Origin: Zea mays
Lineage: Eukaryota; Streptophyta; Magnoliopsida; Poales; Poaceae
Assembly: GCF_902167145.1 (NCBI RefSeq)
Contig: NC_050105.1
Span: 116,453,898 to 116,517,897 of the forward strand
Reading direction: 5' to 3'
DNA length: 64,000 bases
Positions within the stretch are counted from its first letter, which is position 1, and every line of letters starts with the position of its first letter. Below are positions 43,679 to 56,848 of the stretch, piece after piece. Under the pieces are notes generated by a model. That model was not told the origin of the DNA. It worked only from the letters and a program-made list of their open reading frames with translations, and did not search any database. Position numbers and translations under genes: made by a program.

Positions 43679-44495
43679 GGTGATTGATGCCAACACAAAC
43701 CAAAGCAAATATAGAAGTGCATAATTGAACTAGCTTGCATAATGTAAGTGCAAAGATTGCTTGGAATTGAGCCAGTAAATACTTAGGATATGCATGGATT
43801 GTTTCTTTAATTTTTGACATTTTGGACCACGCTTGCACCACATGTTTTGTTTTTGCAAATTCTTTTGTAAATCCTTTTCAAAGTCCTTTTGCAAATAGTC
43901 AAAGGTAGATGAATGAGATTTTGCGAAGCATTTTCAAGATTTGAAATTTTCTCCCCCTATTTCAAATGCTTTTCCTTTGACTTAACAAAACTCCCCCTCA
44001 ATGAAATTCTCCTCTTAGTGTTCAAGAGGGTTTTGATATATCAATTTTGAAATACTACTTTCTCCCCCTTTTGAACATAATAAGATACCAATTTGAAATT
44101 TTCAATTGAAAATCATTTTAAAAAATAGGTGGTGGTGCGATCCTTTTGCTTTGGGCTAATACTCTCTCCCCCTTTGGCATGAATCGCCAAAAACGGAGTC
44201 ATTAGAGCCCTTTTCTAACTACTTTCTCCCCTTTGGCAATTAAAACATGAGTGAAGATTATACCAAAGACGGAGTCCTTTTGCTTTGGACTTACGCTCTC
44301 TCTCCCTAAAGATGGAGAGTTGCTTGGAGCGACGGCGAAGGATGAGTTACATAGTGGAAGCCTTTGTCTTTGCCGAAGACTCCAATTCCCTTTCAATATA
44401 CCTATGACTTGGTTTGAAATAGACTTGAAAACACATTAGTCATAGTACATAAAAGAGACATGAACAACGGTATATTAATGAGCTATGTGTGCAAA
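43679..44495 (-). other. Spacer between RNase H and the 3' PPT
   Basis: AT-rich with repeated CTCCCCCTTT-type pyrimidine blocks (purine-rich on the coding strand) at about 43950, 44060, 44165 and 44225. No gene. Confidence 0.65.
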
Positions 44496-45698
44496 TCAAC
44501 AAAAGAAGTTCCTAGAATCAAGAATATTTAGCTCATGCCTAAGTTTGTTAAAGGTTTGTTCATCAAGAGGCTTGGTAAAGATATCGACTAATTGATCTTT
44601 AGTGTTAATATATGAAATCTCGATATCTCCCTTTTGTTGGTGATCCCTTAGAAAATGATACCGAATGGCTATGTGTTTAGTGCGGCTATGCTCAACGGGA
44701 TTATCTGCCATGCGGATTGCACTCTCATTATCACATAGAAGAGGAACTTTGGTTAATTTGTAACCATAGTCCCTAAGGGTTTGCCTGATCCAAAGTAGTT
44801 GCGCGCAACAATGGCCTGCGGCAATGTACTCGACTTCAGCGGTAGAAAGAGCTACCGAATTTTGCTTCTTTGAAGCCCAAGACATCAAGGATCTTCCCAA
44901 GAACTGGCAAGTCCCCGATGTGCTCTTTCTATTAATTTTACACCCCGCCCAATCGGCATCCGAATAACCAGTCAAATCAAAAGTGGATCCCCTAGGATAC
45001 CAAAGCCCAAACTTAGGAGTATAAACTAAATATCTCAATATTCGTTTTACGACCGTAAGGTGAGCTTCCTTAGGGTCGGCTTGGAATCTTGCACACATGC
45101 ATACGGAAAGCATAATATCCGGTCGGGATGCACATAAATAGAGTAATGAACCTATCATCGACCGGTATACCTTTTGATCCACGGACTTACCTCCTTCGTC
45201 GAGGTCGAGATGCCCATTGGTTCCCATGGGTGTCTTGATGGGTTTGGCATCCTTCATCCCAAACTTGCTTAGAATATCTTGAGTATACTTTGTTTGGCTT
45301 AGGAAGGTGCCTTCTTGGAGTTGCTTCACTTGGAATCCTAAGAAGTACTTCAACTCCCCCATCATTGACATCTCGAATTTTTGTGTCATGATCCTACTAA
45401 ATTCTTCACATGTAGACTCGTTAGTAGACCCAAATATAATATCATCAACATAAATTTGGCATACAAACAAGTCATTTTCAAGAGTTTTAGTGAATAAAGT
45501 AGGATCGACCTTTCCGACTTTGAAGCCATTATCTATAAGGAAATCTCTAAGGCATTTCATACCATGCTCTTGGGGCTTGCTTGAGCCCATAAAGCGCCTT
45601 AGAGAGTTTATAAACATGGTTAGGGTACTCAATATCTTCAAAGCCGGGAGGTTGCTCAACATAGACCTCTTCCTTGATTGGTCCATTGAGGAAGGCAC
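44496..45698 (-). pseudogene. Copia reverse transcriptase (second half) and RNase H
   Basis: A 400-codon frame. The first 45 or so residues are out-of-frame readthrough; true similarity starts at [20 protein letters not shown]. The catalytic YVDDIIFGS is at 45452-45426. RNase H has GYSDADWAGC, STSGTCQFLG, STAEVEYIAAG and RTKHIAIRYHFLRD. The stop is at 44496. A frameshift near 45550 separates it from the first half of RT. Confidence 0.88.
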
Positions 45699-46548
45699 TC
45701 TTCACGTCCATTTGATAAAGCTTGAAGCCATGGTAAGTAGCATAGGCCAATAATATACGAATTCACTCAAGCCTAGCTACGGGTGCATAGGTTTCACCAA
45801 AATCCAAACCTTCGACTTGGGAGTATCCTTTGGCCACAAGTCGAGCTTTGTTCCTTGTCACCACACCATGCTCGTCTTGCTTGTTGCGGAAGACCCATTT
45901 GGTTCCTACAACATTTTGATTAGGACGTGGAACTAAATGCCATACCTCATTCCTAGTGAAGTTGTTGAGCTCCTCTTGCATTGCCACCACCCAATCCGAA
46001 TCTTGTAGTGCTTCCTCTACCCTGTGTGGCTCAATAGAGGAAACAAAAGAGTAATTCTCACAAAAATGTGCAACACGAGATCTAGTTGTTACCCCCTTAT
46101 GAATGTCGCCGAGGATGGTGTCGACGGGGTGATCTCGTTGGATTGCTTGGTGGACTCTTGGGTGTGGCGGCCTTGGTTCCTCATCCTCCTTGTCTTGATC
46201 ATTTGCATCTCCCCCTTGATCATTGCCGTCATCTTGAGGTAGCTCATTTGCTTGATCTTCTCCTTCATCAACTTGAGCCTCATCCTCATTTTGAGTTGGT
46301 GGAGATGCTTGCGTGGAGGAGGATGGTTGATCTTGTGCATTTGGAGGCTCTTCGGATTCCTTAGGACACACATCCCCAATGGACATGTTCCTTAGCGCGA
46401 TGCATGGAGCCTCTTCATCACCTATCTCATCAAGATCAACTTGCTCTACTTTGAGAGCCGTTAGTCTCATTAAACACAACGTCACAAGAAACTTCAACTT
46501 GTCCGGAGGACTTGTTAAAGACTCTATATGCCCTTGTGTTTGAATCAT
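45547..46548 (-). pseudogene. Copia linker and reverse transcriptase (first half)
   Basis: 46548-45763 carries an acidic Gln/Asp linker, then [20 protein letters not shown] and [19 protein letters not shown], the start of the RVT_2 domain. TGA at 45765-45763 interrupts it, and the same phase continues through [11 protein letters not shown] and [14 protein letters not shown] to 45547. The phase differs from both the integrase and the second RT half. Confidence 0.85.
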
Positions 46549-47760
46549 ATCCTAGTAAAAAGCCTTCTACAGTCTTAGGAGCAAATTTAGATTTTCTACC
46601 TCTTTTAACAAGAATAAAGCATTTGCTACCAAAGATTCTAAAATATGAAATGTTGGGCTTTTTACCGGTAAGGAGTTCATATGATGTCTTCTTGAGGATT
46701 CGGTGTATATATAACCGGTTGATGGCGTAGCAAGCGGTGTTGACCGCCTCGGCCCAAAACCGATCCGATGTCTTGTACTCATCAAGCATGGTTCTTGCCA
46801 TGTCCAATAGAGTTCGATTCTTCCTCTCCACTACACCATTTTGTTGTGGGGTGTAGGGAGAAGAGAACTCATGCTTGATGCCCTCCTCCTCAAGGAAGCC
46901 TTCTATTTGTGAGTTCTTGAACTCCGTCTCGTTGTCGCTTCTTATTTTCTTGATCCTTAAGCTGAACTCATTTTGAGCCCGTCTCAAGAATCCCTTTAAG
47001 GTTTCTTGGGTATGAGATTTTTCCTGCAAAAAGAACACCCAAGTGAAGCGAGAATAATCATCCACAATAACTAGACAATACTTACTCCCGCCGATGCTTA
47101 TGTAAGCGATCGGGCCGAATAGATCCATGTGTAGGAGCTCCAGTGGCCTGTCGGTCGTCATGATGTTCTTGTGTGGATGGTGAGCACCAACTTGCTTCCC
47201 CGCTTGACATGCGCTACAAATCCTGTCTTTCTCAAAATGAACATTTGTTAATCCTAAAATGTGCTCTCCCTTTAGAAGCTTGTGAAGATTCTTCATCCCA
47301 ACATGGGCTAGTCGGCGGTGCCATAGCCGACCCATGTTAGTCTTAGCAATTAAGCAAGTGTCGAGTTCAGCTCTATCAAAATCTACCAAGTATAGCTGAC
47401 CCTCTAACACTCCCTTAAATGCTATTGAATCATCACTTCTTCTAAAGATAGTGACACCTACATCAGTAAATAGACAGTTGTAGCCCATTTTGCATAATTG
47501 AGAAACGGAAAGCAAATTGTAATCTAATGAATCTACAAGAAAAACATTGGAAATAGAATGGTCAGGTGATATAGCAATTTTACCCAATCCTTTGACCAAA
47601 CCTTGATTTCCATCCCCGAATGTGATAGCTCATTGGGGATCTTGGTTTTTCTCATAGGAGGAGAACATCTTCTTCTCCCCTGTCATGTGGTTTGTGCACC
47701 CGCTGTCGATGATCCAACTTGAGCCCCCGGATGCATAAACCTACAAAACATGTTTAGTTC
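46436..47760 (-). pseudogene. Copia protease and integrase
   Basis: Protease has SWIIDSGCTNHMTG (catalytic Asp at 47707-47705). TGA at 47632-47630 precedes the long frame 47599-46436. That frame holds the pre-integrase finger (LWHRRLAHVGMKNLHKLLKG ... CSACQAGK). The core follows with Asp in LHMDLFGP, Asp in SDNETEFKN (the Gly usual after Asn is Glu here) and Glu in TPQQNGVVERKN. Confidence 0.86.
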
Positions 47761-50393
47761 TTGACTTTAGGTACCCAAATGGTTTTGGGTCCTTTGGCAT
47801 TAGATACAAGAACTTTGGGTACCCAAACACAAGTCTTTGACCCCTTGTGCTTGCCCCCAACATACTTGGCAACTACCTTGCCGGATTTGTTAGTTAAACC
47901 ATAGGATGCATCAAAAGTTTTGAATGAAATGTTATGATCATTTGATGCACTAGGAGTTTTCCTTTTAGGCAACTTAGCACGGGTTGGTTGCCTAGAACTA
48001 GATGTCTCACCCTTATACATAAAAGCATGATTAGGGCCAGAGTGAGACTTCCTAGAGTGAATTCTCCTAATTTTGCTCTCGGGATAACCAGCAGGGTACA
48101 AAATGTAACCCTCGTTATCCTGAGGCATGTGAGCCTTGCCCTTAACAAAATTAGACAATTTCTTAGGAGGGGCATTAAGTTTGACATTGCCTCCCTGTTG
48201 GAAGCCAATGCCATCCTTAATGCCAGGGCGTCTCCCACTATAAAGCATACTACGAGCAAATTTAAATTTTTCATTTTCAATTTCATGCTCGGCAATTTTT
48301 GCATCTAGTTTAGCTATATGATCATTTTGTTGTTTAATTAAAGCCATATGATCATGTATAGCATTAATATCAACATCTCTACATCTAGTGCAAATAGTAG
48401 TGTGCTCAACGGTAGATGTAGATGGTTTGCAAGATTTTAATTCTACAACCTTAGCATGTAATATATCATTTGTACTTCTAAGGTCGGAAATGGTAGCATT
48501 GCAAACATCAAAATCTTTAGTCTTAGCAAGCAATTTTTCATTTTCATCTCTAAGGCTAGCAAGAGATATGTTCAATTCTTCAATCCTAGCAAGCAAATCA
48601 TCATTATCATTTCTAAGATTGGGAATTGAAACATTACAAGCAATAGAATCAACCTTAGCTAACAAATTGGCATTCTCATTTCTAAGGTTGTCTATAGTCT
48701 CATGGCAAGTGCTAAGCTCACTAGATAATTTTTCACATTTTTCAACTTCTAGAGCATAAGCATTTTTAACTTTAACATGCTTTTTGTTTTCCTTGATTAG
48801 GAAGTCCTCTTGGGTGTCCAAGAGATCATCCTTCTCATGGATGGCACTAATTAATTCATTTAATTTCTCTTTTTGTTGCATGTTTAAGTTGGCAAAGAGA
48901 GTACGCAAATTATCTTCCTCATCACTAGCATTATCATCGCTAGAGGATTCATATCTAGTGGAGGATTTAGATTTAACCTTCTTCTTTTTGCCATCCTTTG
49001 CCATGAGGCACTTGTGGCCGACGTTGGGGAAGAGAAGTCCTTTGGTGACGGCGATGTTGGCGGCGTCCTCGTCGTCGGAGGAGTCGCTAGAGCTTTCGTC
49101 GGAATCCCACTCGCGACAAACATGGGCATCGCCGCCCTTCTTCTTGTAGTACCTCTTTTTCTCCTTTCTTCTCCCCTTCTTATCGTCGCCCCTGTCATTG
49201 TCACTAGAAATAGGACATTTTGCAATAAAATGACCGGGCTTACCACATTTGTAACACACTTTCTTGGAGCGGGGTTTGTAGTCCTTCCCCCTCCTTTGTT
49301 TGAGGATTTGGCGGAAGCTCTTGATGACGAGCGCCATTTCCTCGTTGTCGAGCTTTGAGGCATCGATTGGTTGTCTACTTGGTGTAGACTCCTCCTTCTT
49401 CTCCTCCGTCGCCTTAAATGCGACCGGTTGTGCTTCAGACGTGGAGGGACCGTCAAGCTCGTTGATCTTCCGTGAGCCCTTGATCATAAACTCAAAGCTC
49501 ACAAAATTCCCGATTACTTCCTCGGGAGTCATTAGTGTATATCTTGGATTACCACGAATTAATTGTACTTAAGTAGGGTTAAGGAAAATAAGTGATCTTA
49601 AAATAACCTTAACCACCTCGTGGTCATCCCATTTCTTGCTCCCGAGGTTGCACACTTGATTCACCAAGGTTTTGAGCCGATTGTACATGTCTTGTGGCTC
49701 CTCCCCTTGGCGAAGACGGAAGCGACCGAGCTCCCCCTCGATCGTTTCCCGCTTGGTGATCTTGGTGAGTTCATCACCCTCGTGCGCGGTTTTGAGCACG
49801 TCCCAAACTTCCTTGGCGCTCTTTAATCCTTGCACCTTGTTGTACTCCTCCCTACTTAGAGAGGCGAGGAGTATGGTTGTGGCTTGGGAGTTGAAGTGCT
49901 CGATTTAGGCTACCTCGTCCTCATCGTAATCCTCATCCCCTATGGATGATACCTGTGCTCCAAACTCAACAACATTCCATATACTTTTGTGAAGTGAGGT
50001 TAGATGAAATTTCATTAAATCACTCCATCTAGCATAATCTTCACCGTCAAAGGTTGGCGATTTTCCTAATGGAACAAAAAGTAATGGAGTATGTCTAGAG
50101 GTGCGAGGGTAGTGTAAGGGGATCTTACTAAACTTCTTGCGCTCATGGCGCTTAGAAGTTATGGAGGGTGCGTCGGAGCCGGATGTGGAAGGTGATGAAG
50201 TATCGGTCTCGTAGTAGACCACCTTCCTCATTTTCTTTTTCTTGTCGCCACTCCGATGCGACTTGTGGGAAGAAGCTTTCTTCTCCTTCCCCTTCCCCTT
50301 GTTGCGGGACTCTTCCGATGTAGCCTTCCTATGGCTTGTAGTGGGCTTGTCGCCGGTCTCCATCTCCTTCTTGGCGTGTTCTCCCGACATCAC
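47754..50393 (-). pseudogene. gag: Copia gag, one frame with two stops
   Basis: Three open stretches in one phase (50393-49905, 49835-49569, 49532-47754) are separated by TAA at 49907-49905 and TAA at 49571-49569. The N-terminus is Lys/Ser-rich. The capsid region has FDGEDYARWSDLMKFHL and SAKEVWDVLKTAHEG with RLKTLVNQVCNLG (UBN2 type). One knuckle, CYKCGKPGHFIAKC, follows. A long coiled coil with repeated LR-EN-LLAK blocks follows, as in SIRE/Opie gags. Protease is in another phase. Confidence 0.85.
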
Positions 50394-50421
50394 TTCGAGC
50401 GGTTAGGCTCTAATGAAGCAC

Positions 50422-50437
50422 CGAGCTCTGATACCAA
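50422..50437 (-). promoter_or_regulatory. Primer-binding site of the Opie-like element
   Basis: The minus strand reads TTGGTATCAGAGCTCGG next to the LTR; TGGTATCAGAGC is complementary to initiator tRNA-Met. Confidence 0.85.
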
Positions 50438-50438
50438 T

Positions 50439-51732
50439 TGAAAGTCGCCTAGGGGGGGTGAATAGGGCAAAACTGAAATTTACAAAGTTAATCACAACTA
50501 CAAGCCGGGTTAGCGTTATAAATATAATCGAGTCCGCGAGAGAGGGTGCAAAACAAATCGCAAGCGAATAAGGAGTGTGACACGCGGATTTGTTTTACCG
50601 AGGTTCGATTCTCGCAAACCTACTCCCTGTTGAGGTGGTCACAAAGACTGGGTCTCTTTCAACCCTTTCCCTCTCTCAAACGGTCCCTCGGACCGAGTGA
50701 GCTTCTTCTTCTCAATCAAACGGGAACAAAGCTTCCCCGCAAGGGCCACCACACAATTGGTGCCTCTTGCCTTGGTTACAATTGAGTTGATCGCAAGAAA
50801 GAATCAAAGAAGAAAGCAATCCAAGCGCAAGAGCTCGAAAGAACACAAGCAAATCTCTCTTACTAATCACTAAGGCGTTGTGCGGAATTTGGAGAGGATT
50901 TGATCACTTCGGTGTGTCTAGAATTGAATGCTAGAGCTCTTGTAAGTGGTTGAAGTAGGAAAACTTGGATGACTTGAATGTGGGGTGGTTGGGGGTATTT
51001 ATAACCCCAACCACCAAACTAGCCGTTTGGTGGAGGCTGCTGTCGCATGGTACACCGGACAGTTCGGTGCACACCGGACAGTGTCCGGTGCGCCAGCCAC
51101 GTCACCATGCCGTTGGGTTCCGACCGTTGGAGCTCTGACTGCTGGGCCGCCTGGATGTCCGGTGGCGCACCGGACATGCACTGTAGAGTGTCCGGTGCTC
51201 CACTTCGCGCGTGCCTGACTTCTGCGCGCTCTGGCGCGCATTTAATGCTTCTGCAGGTGACCGTTGGCGCGTAGTAGCCGTTGCTCCGCTGGCTCACCGG
51301 ACAGTCCGGTGCACACCGGACATGGCATGTGAATTATAGCGGAGCGAATTCCCGAAGATGGCGAGTTCCAGAGTCGCTTTCCTCTGGGGCACCGGACACT
51401 GTCCGGTGTACACCGGACAGTCCGGTGAATTATTGCGGAGCGCCTCTGGATTTTCCCGAAGGTGAGGAGTTCAGCGTGAAGTCCCCTGGTGCACCGGACA
51501 CTGTCCGGTGGTGCACCGGACAGTCCGGTGCGCCAGACCAGGGCTGCCTTCGGTTATCCCTTGCTCTTTTTGTTGAACCCAATTCTTGGTCTTTTTATTG
51601 GCTAAGTGTGAACCTTTTGGCACCTGTATAACTTATACACTAGAGCAAAACTAGTTAGTCCAATTATTTGTGTTGGGCAATTCAACCACCAAAATCAATT
51701 AGGAAAATAGGTGTAAGCCTAATTCCCTTTCA
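50439..51732 (-). repeat. LTR of the Opie-like element (5' LTR in element orientation)
   Basis: Matches 42366-43664. The palindrome array is at about 51052-51530, with one member decayed (CACCGGACATGGCATGTG at about 51313-51330). Confidence 0.88.
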
Positions 51733-51841
51733 CCCACCATCTTTGTCCAACAACCTACAATTAAGAGTAAGCAAATAATCACATATAAAAAAAGATGTAT
51801 TTAGAAACAGGCGCGAAATAAAAAATATATCATTACATCGA

Positions 51842-53860
51842 TTAAAAATAATCTTCATACGTGTCGGGGTTAGCCGGATCATAAATCTCATCATCACTAT
51901 CAACCATTTCATAATCAACACCATCTGAAGGCGCAAGTTCACCATTAATGTCATTGCCTTCAAGTATTTCTAAGTCATTCTCATTTTGCACCTCATCATC
52001 CTCCTCATCAACAACCATTTCAATATCTACTTCCATTCTGATAGCTTCGGTTAAGTCTATCTCAAATCGCCCTTCTAGCCCATTTTCTTGGAAGACCTCT
52101 CCGTCATATGTGTCAGGGTCTAAGTTATAATCTTCATCGTTTGGAACAGACAATTTACCGTGCGGTGATACCTTATACACAACATTTCAACCCTTAAGAT
52201 GTTCTTTTGTTTGGCACGCATATGGGAGATAATGCACTTGTGTGGCCTGTTGGGCCACGATATAGACATCGTGTCCTGGTAAGGTGGAATCCTATCGAAT
52301 TTCGACTATACCAAGAATAGAATGTGTCCGTCTCGTCACTTCAGGGTCAAACCAATGACATTTGAATATCACTGGAGTAAGAGGTTTGGAACCATGAAAA
52401 TTGAGTTCATATATTTCTTCGATTCGTCCAAAATACTCGACCTCGTCAAGGCCAGGCGTAAAGACTCCAGAACACGTTGTTTTTCGATTGGGCCAACTTT
52501 GGTCGTAGCTTGTTGTGCGAAAACGGTATCCATTGACGTCATACCCAAAATATTTCCTGACCCTATAAGCAAATCCATTGGCTATTTGTCTCAACTCGAC
52601 TCTCATAGACGGATCCCTTTGGCCCTGCAAGTATTCGCAAGTTAAAAGACGCTAAATTGAGTTCATAAATGGATCTCTTTGACAAACTAAGCACGTACCT
52701 TATGTTTGAACCAGGAAATAAAATCAGGCAATCTATTTCCCGCACCCATTCTAAGAAGGGTATCATATTTCTATGGAGTTGGGTACCTTGATCGACGCCA
52801 GAATTTATGAAGAACTTTTTCCATGTATGGCATCACCTCTTCAAGGTTGGTCAATACATATAGCATGATATTTGTCTCAAGGTCTTGGTGGTTGAACCAC
52901 TTGCGCGCTCGAGTTGGCCTCGAAATATGCTGAGGTTCGATTCATTGCCGCCGTCATTGTAACGAGGGGGTGGATTATGCACGCTCGACAATTTATCACC
53001 ATAGTAAGTTGTTGTGAAGTTTGACACCTCCTCTAGAATGTATGCCTCTGCAATGGAAGCCTCGATTTTGCATTTATTTCTACATTTCTTTCGAATAGTT
53101 TTAGACATCTCTCGATTGGATAGCACCAACGTCCCTGCACGGGCCCCCATTCGTGCCTCATACGGGTGATGAAGAATCAAATGCTGCATTGGATTGAAGA
53201 AGCCGGGTGGAAATATCTTCTCAAGCTTACACAGTAACACGGGTGTCAATCTTTCCAAGTCTGCAAACACGATTTGAGATAACTCTTTTGCACAAAGCTG
53301 GCGGAAGAAATAACTCAACTCTATAAGCGCTAGCCAGACATGCTCACGAACATAGCCTCGAACCATCGCTGGAAGAATCCGTTCAATCCATATGTGGAAG
53401 TCATGACTCTTCATCCCTATGACTCGCAGAGTAGATAAGTTCACCCCCTACTCAAGTTAGTTGCATACCCATTAGGGAACATCAACATCTTGATCCACTG
53501 CAGTACTTCCTTCCTTTGGGCCCTGCTGAGGATGAAATCGGTCTTAGGCCTTCTCCATGTCTTTCCACCACTAGGCGGCTTCATCTCTTGGTTTGGTCTA
53601 TCACATAACGCTGCCAGATCCACTCTTGCCTTTACGTTATCCTTTGACTTATCAGAAATGTCCATAATTGTTGCCCAAAGTGCCTCAGTGACATTCTTTT
53701 CAGTGTGCATCACGTCAATGTTGTGTGGAAGGAGCAAGTCGTCATAATAGGGGAGCCGAGTCAAGCTCGACTTATGTGTCCACATATGCTGCTCACCATA
53801 TCCCACAAAACCACCTTCAGGATTGACCACGAAACCTAAGTGTCCTACACATGAAATCAT
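51842..53860 (-). pseudogene. CACTA (En/Spm) transposase TNP2, C-terminal two thirds, broken
   Basis: 53860-53441 carries LLLPHNIDVMHTEKNVTEAL and CDRPNQEM (end of the Transposase_21 region). 53444-52851, in another phase, carries VIGMKSHDFHIWIERILPAM, VLLCKLEKIFPPGFFNPMQH and AEAYILEEVSNFTT (DUF4218). An intron at 52698-52625 (AAG|GTACGTGC ... CTTGCAG|GGCC) leads to 52630-52292 with YRFRTTSYDQSW and VIFKCHWFDP (DUF4216). 52180-51842 is an acidic tail. The transposase N-terminus is missing, since only about 800 bp separate this from the element end. The product would cut and move CACTA ends but cannot be made whole here. Confidence 0.85.
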
Positions 53861-54309
53861 AGAGTTTTAATGTAGACCGGCTAGGATTCTACATATAATG
53901 TGTGATAACTTTCTCGAAACATTCTCAGATTTTTATCACAGCCTCTACATATGATATCATGGCATTTGGACAAGTTTCATGATTTTTTGACTTTGTTTGT
54001 GTTTTATACAATTTTTGAACATTTGGATGGAAAGTTCACGGTCATGTTTAGTGAGGGGTGCTCGAAAATTTCGGTCTGTTCCTTAAATCGACCGTAACTT
54101 GTGCTAAATTACATGGATATCATTTTTACATTCACGGTTTTATATTTTTCGAGTGACTTGCAGTTCAAATCTGAATTATCCGAGAAAATTCAATTAAACG
54201 AACAAAATCTAATAGTTATAGCAAACACTTTTATAATTGTGCCAAAATGGAACATGTAAGTCGACATAGTGTAGGAACAAACGACAAAAAGTTTGGCTGG
54301 GAAAAAAAT
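53861..54309 (-). other. CACTA 5' region, non-coding remnant
   Basis: AT-rich, lies between the truncated TNP2 and the subterminal repeats. No gene seen. Confidence 0.5.
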
Positions 54310-54658
54310 ACTTTGCCGAGTGTCTGTGTCCAAGATAGACACTCGGCAAAGCATAGTTTCCGAGTGTCGGGCTTGAGACACCCGACAAACTAGCTTCTTT
54401 CCTGAGTGCCAAAGCCCGGTTCTCGGTAAAGGTAACGACCGTCAGCTATAGACGGCTGCTGACGGCCCTTTGCGGAGCGTCGCTGTTCGCCGTGTGTTTG
54501 GCACTCGGCAAAGCGGTCTTTGCCGAGTGTCTTCCAGTGCCGAGTGTCCTGCTCTCGGTAAACATGGTCGTTACCGAGAGTAGGACTTTGCCGAGTGCCC
54601 GACAAAAAGCACTCGGCAAAGCGCCGAACACTCGGCAAAGAGCAGGATTCCGGTAGTG
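54310..54658 (-). repeat. CACTA subterminal repeats and terminus
   Basis: Many copies of CTTTGCCGAGTG/CACTCGGCAAAG in both orientations end in GATTCCGGTAGTG at 54658, which reads CACTACCGGAATC on the minus strand. The next three bases, TTA, would be the target duplication. The other end of the element is not found in the window. Confidence 0.85.
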
Positions 54659-54661
54659 TTA

Positions 54662-55084
54662 GTATTATAAATGTGTATTGGTGTGTGTATTTATATATTT
54701 GGTCAAATATGAGATTGATTGATTCCTTGAAATATTACATTTACACTTATTTTAAGATGGATGTAGTATATCAGGGTACTCTCGACAGTATATGAGCTAG
54801 TTACTACTCTAAAACATTTTTCCAATACTATAAATAACCAAGATGACATCCTCATGTAATCTTATAATGTGCGCATGAGACTAAGAGCTATATAGTTTTT
54901 ATCTCTCATAAGCTAGCATGCATTGAAGATGCCCTCGTTAATTTTGCCATAGATGTGTGATATCTCACATGTGGCTCAAACCTCAACGATGCAAGAGCTC
55001 ATTTTTTATTTGTTTAATGATATACAATTTTCATATTTGTGGGACCATGGTTTTTTATAATTAGTGTAGCAAAATAAAATACTA
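54662..55084. other. Spacer between two CACTA elements
   Basis: The last roughly 100 bp (GAGCTCATTTTT ... GTAGCAAAATAAAAT) recur after 56848 and after 58385. No gene. Confidence 0.5.
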
Positions 55085-56848
55085 CTAGAGACGTGCTCTT
55101 TGTCGAGCACTGTTTGCATTCGACAATCGCTTTGTCGAGTGTTACACTCGACATGGAGCTCTCGATAAAAAAATCTTCGACATAGGACTCTTTGCCAAGT
55201 GCTGAATCCACACTCGGCAAAGAAAAGGGACTGTGACGACATATGTCATGGTGACAAAGTCTTTGCCGAGTGCTTGCGTGCGACATTCGGCAAAGGTGGC
55301 GGCTTTGCAGAGTGCTATGGCTGTGACACTCAGCAAAGCTGGCATCCAGGTGATCCACTCGACAGATTCGTCTTTGCCGAGTGCTATGGCTCCAGCACTC
55401 GGCAAAGCTGGCATCTAGGTGGCCCACTCGACAAATTCTTTACCATGTGCTTTGGTCACGATACTCGGTAAAGGGTCTTTTGCCGAGTGCAACACTTGGC
55501 AAAGTTACGAGAAACAATGTTTTTAATTTGTTTTTTGGATTCCATTCAAACAAACAAAAGTCACATATATCGCCAGCATCACATATACATCACAGAGATC
55601 TCACAAACATCACATATATCACCAATACCACATATATTTCACAAACATCACACATCTCACAAGTAGGTTCACAAACATCACAAAAGTCCCATATCTCACA
55701 AATTAGTTCACAAAACTCATAAGTAGGTTCACAAAAGTCACATGTATCAAATTATTTCACCGACGTTCTGAAACATCACAAAAGTCACAAGTACCATCAG
55801 TAACCTGGCCAATTAGACCGATTTGATGAAATATGAGGATCATCCGATGCCACTGATTGATTCTGCACAAAGGATAGGAGATTGCATGTGTGAGACAAGA
55901 TAAATATATATTATACATGACTAAAACTTCCATACTCACAAGTGTAGAAAACTGAGGTAGAGTGGCAGAGCTGCACCCGTTGTGGCACTAAGAGACTACA
56001 TGCACTGAAGAATATCTGCCATCCTCTATCGCTCGACCTCCCGCTCGACCCTCATACTCGTTTCATTCTCTATACATTTCCTCCTCTCTTCTTACAGCTG
56101 GGCCGGTAATTTACGACCCCAATGTTACGATAATGCAAAGAAAAGGTATATAATAATCAATAAATGATGAATAAAGAAAGAATAACTTAGAGTTACTGAT
56201 GTGACGTGTCCTGCCGAGGTCTTATGGCCGGGCTCCCGCTCGTGCTTCTTGATCGAACTTGATAGAGTAGGAGTAGAGGACGAGTCGATTGCGGAGTCAC
56301 CAATCTAGTACTGCTCATGCCTCTTGCCTGCTTCGATCCTCATGAGGACTTCTCTGTCAAAGTCCTCAGATTGTATTCTGGCTCATGGACCTCCCTTGCC
56401 ATTGAGGTGTACTCACTGAGGTAGCTATGGATGCGTTGTTGTACGCCTCGAGCCTGTCCTTCGAGTTGTAGCTGACATCGCCTTGCCCTTATGGAACATA
56501 GCATATGCTGCGAAGATGGTGCAAGACTAGCCACCATGTGACGCCGACTGCGAGAAAACCAACAAGATGATAAGACATCATGCATAATTGAGCGTTAGAA
56601 TAAATAAATAGAATAAATAAATGAATTTGTGTACCCATGCTTCTGGCTAGAAACTTGACAAAATATTTTGTGCTGAGTGTATAGCTATGACGAGTGCTCG
56701 CATGTCGGCAAATTACGTCATTGCCGAGTGTTTTGTTTTGCCGAGGGCTGCACTCGGCAGACCTTATCTTCCCCGAGTGCCTGACACTTTGCACTCGGCA
56801 AACGTTTTAGCACTCGGCAAAGAACGAGTCTCCGGCATTGACATGAGC
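55085..56848 (-). mobile_element. Second CACTA relic with TNP1-like remnant
   Basis: The left end CTACTAGAGACGTGCTCTTTG and the right end AACGAGTCTCCGGCATTG are decayed CACTA termini. GCCGAGTG repeats lie inside both ends (55090-55510, 56690-56830). On the minus strand around 56220-56560 is a degenerate coding stretch with GDSAIDSSSTPTL and RPRQDTSH, phrases typical of the CACTA second ORF. 55560-55760 is a run of short CACATAT/TCACAAAC direct repeats. Confidence 0.55.
55556..55790. repeat. Degenerate short tandem repeats
   Basis: Around fifteen loosely spaced copies of ATCACA(A/T)A-type words (CATCACATATATC, CACAAACATCACA, TCACAAGTAGGTTCACAAA). Confidence 0.6.

Larger units (their letters stand above)
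42366..51732 (-). mobile_element. Opie/Ji-like Copia retrotransposon (SIRE lineage), 9.4 kb
   Basis: LTRs 42366-43664 (1299 bp) and 50439-51732 (1294 bp). The TSD is CCCAC (42361-42365, 51733-51737). On the minus strand the LTR runs TGAAAGGGAATTAGG to GACTTTCA. The PBS is TGGTATCAGAGCTCGG and the PPT is AAAAAGGGGGAGAT. The order gag-PR-IN-RT-RNH is Copia. Stops and frameshifts break gag-pol. It lies inside a CACTA relic. Confidence 0.9.
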
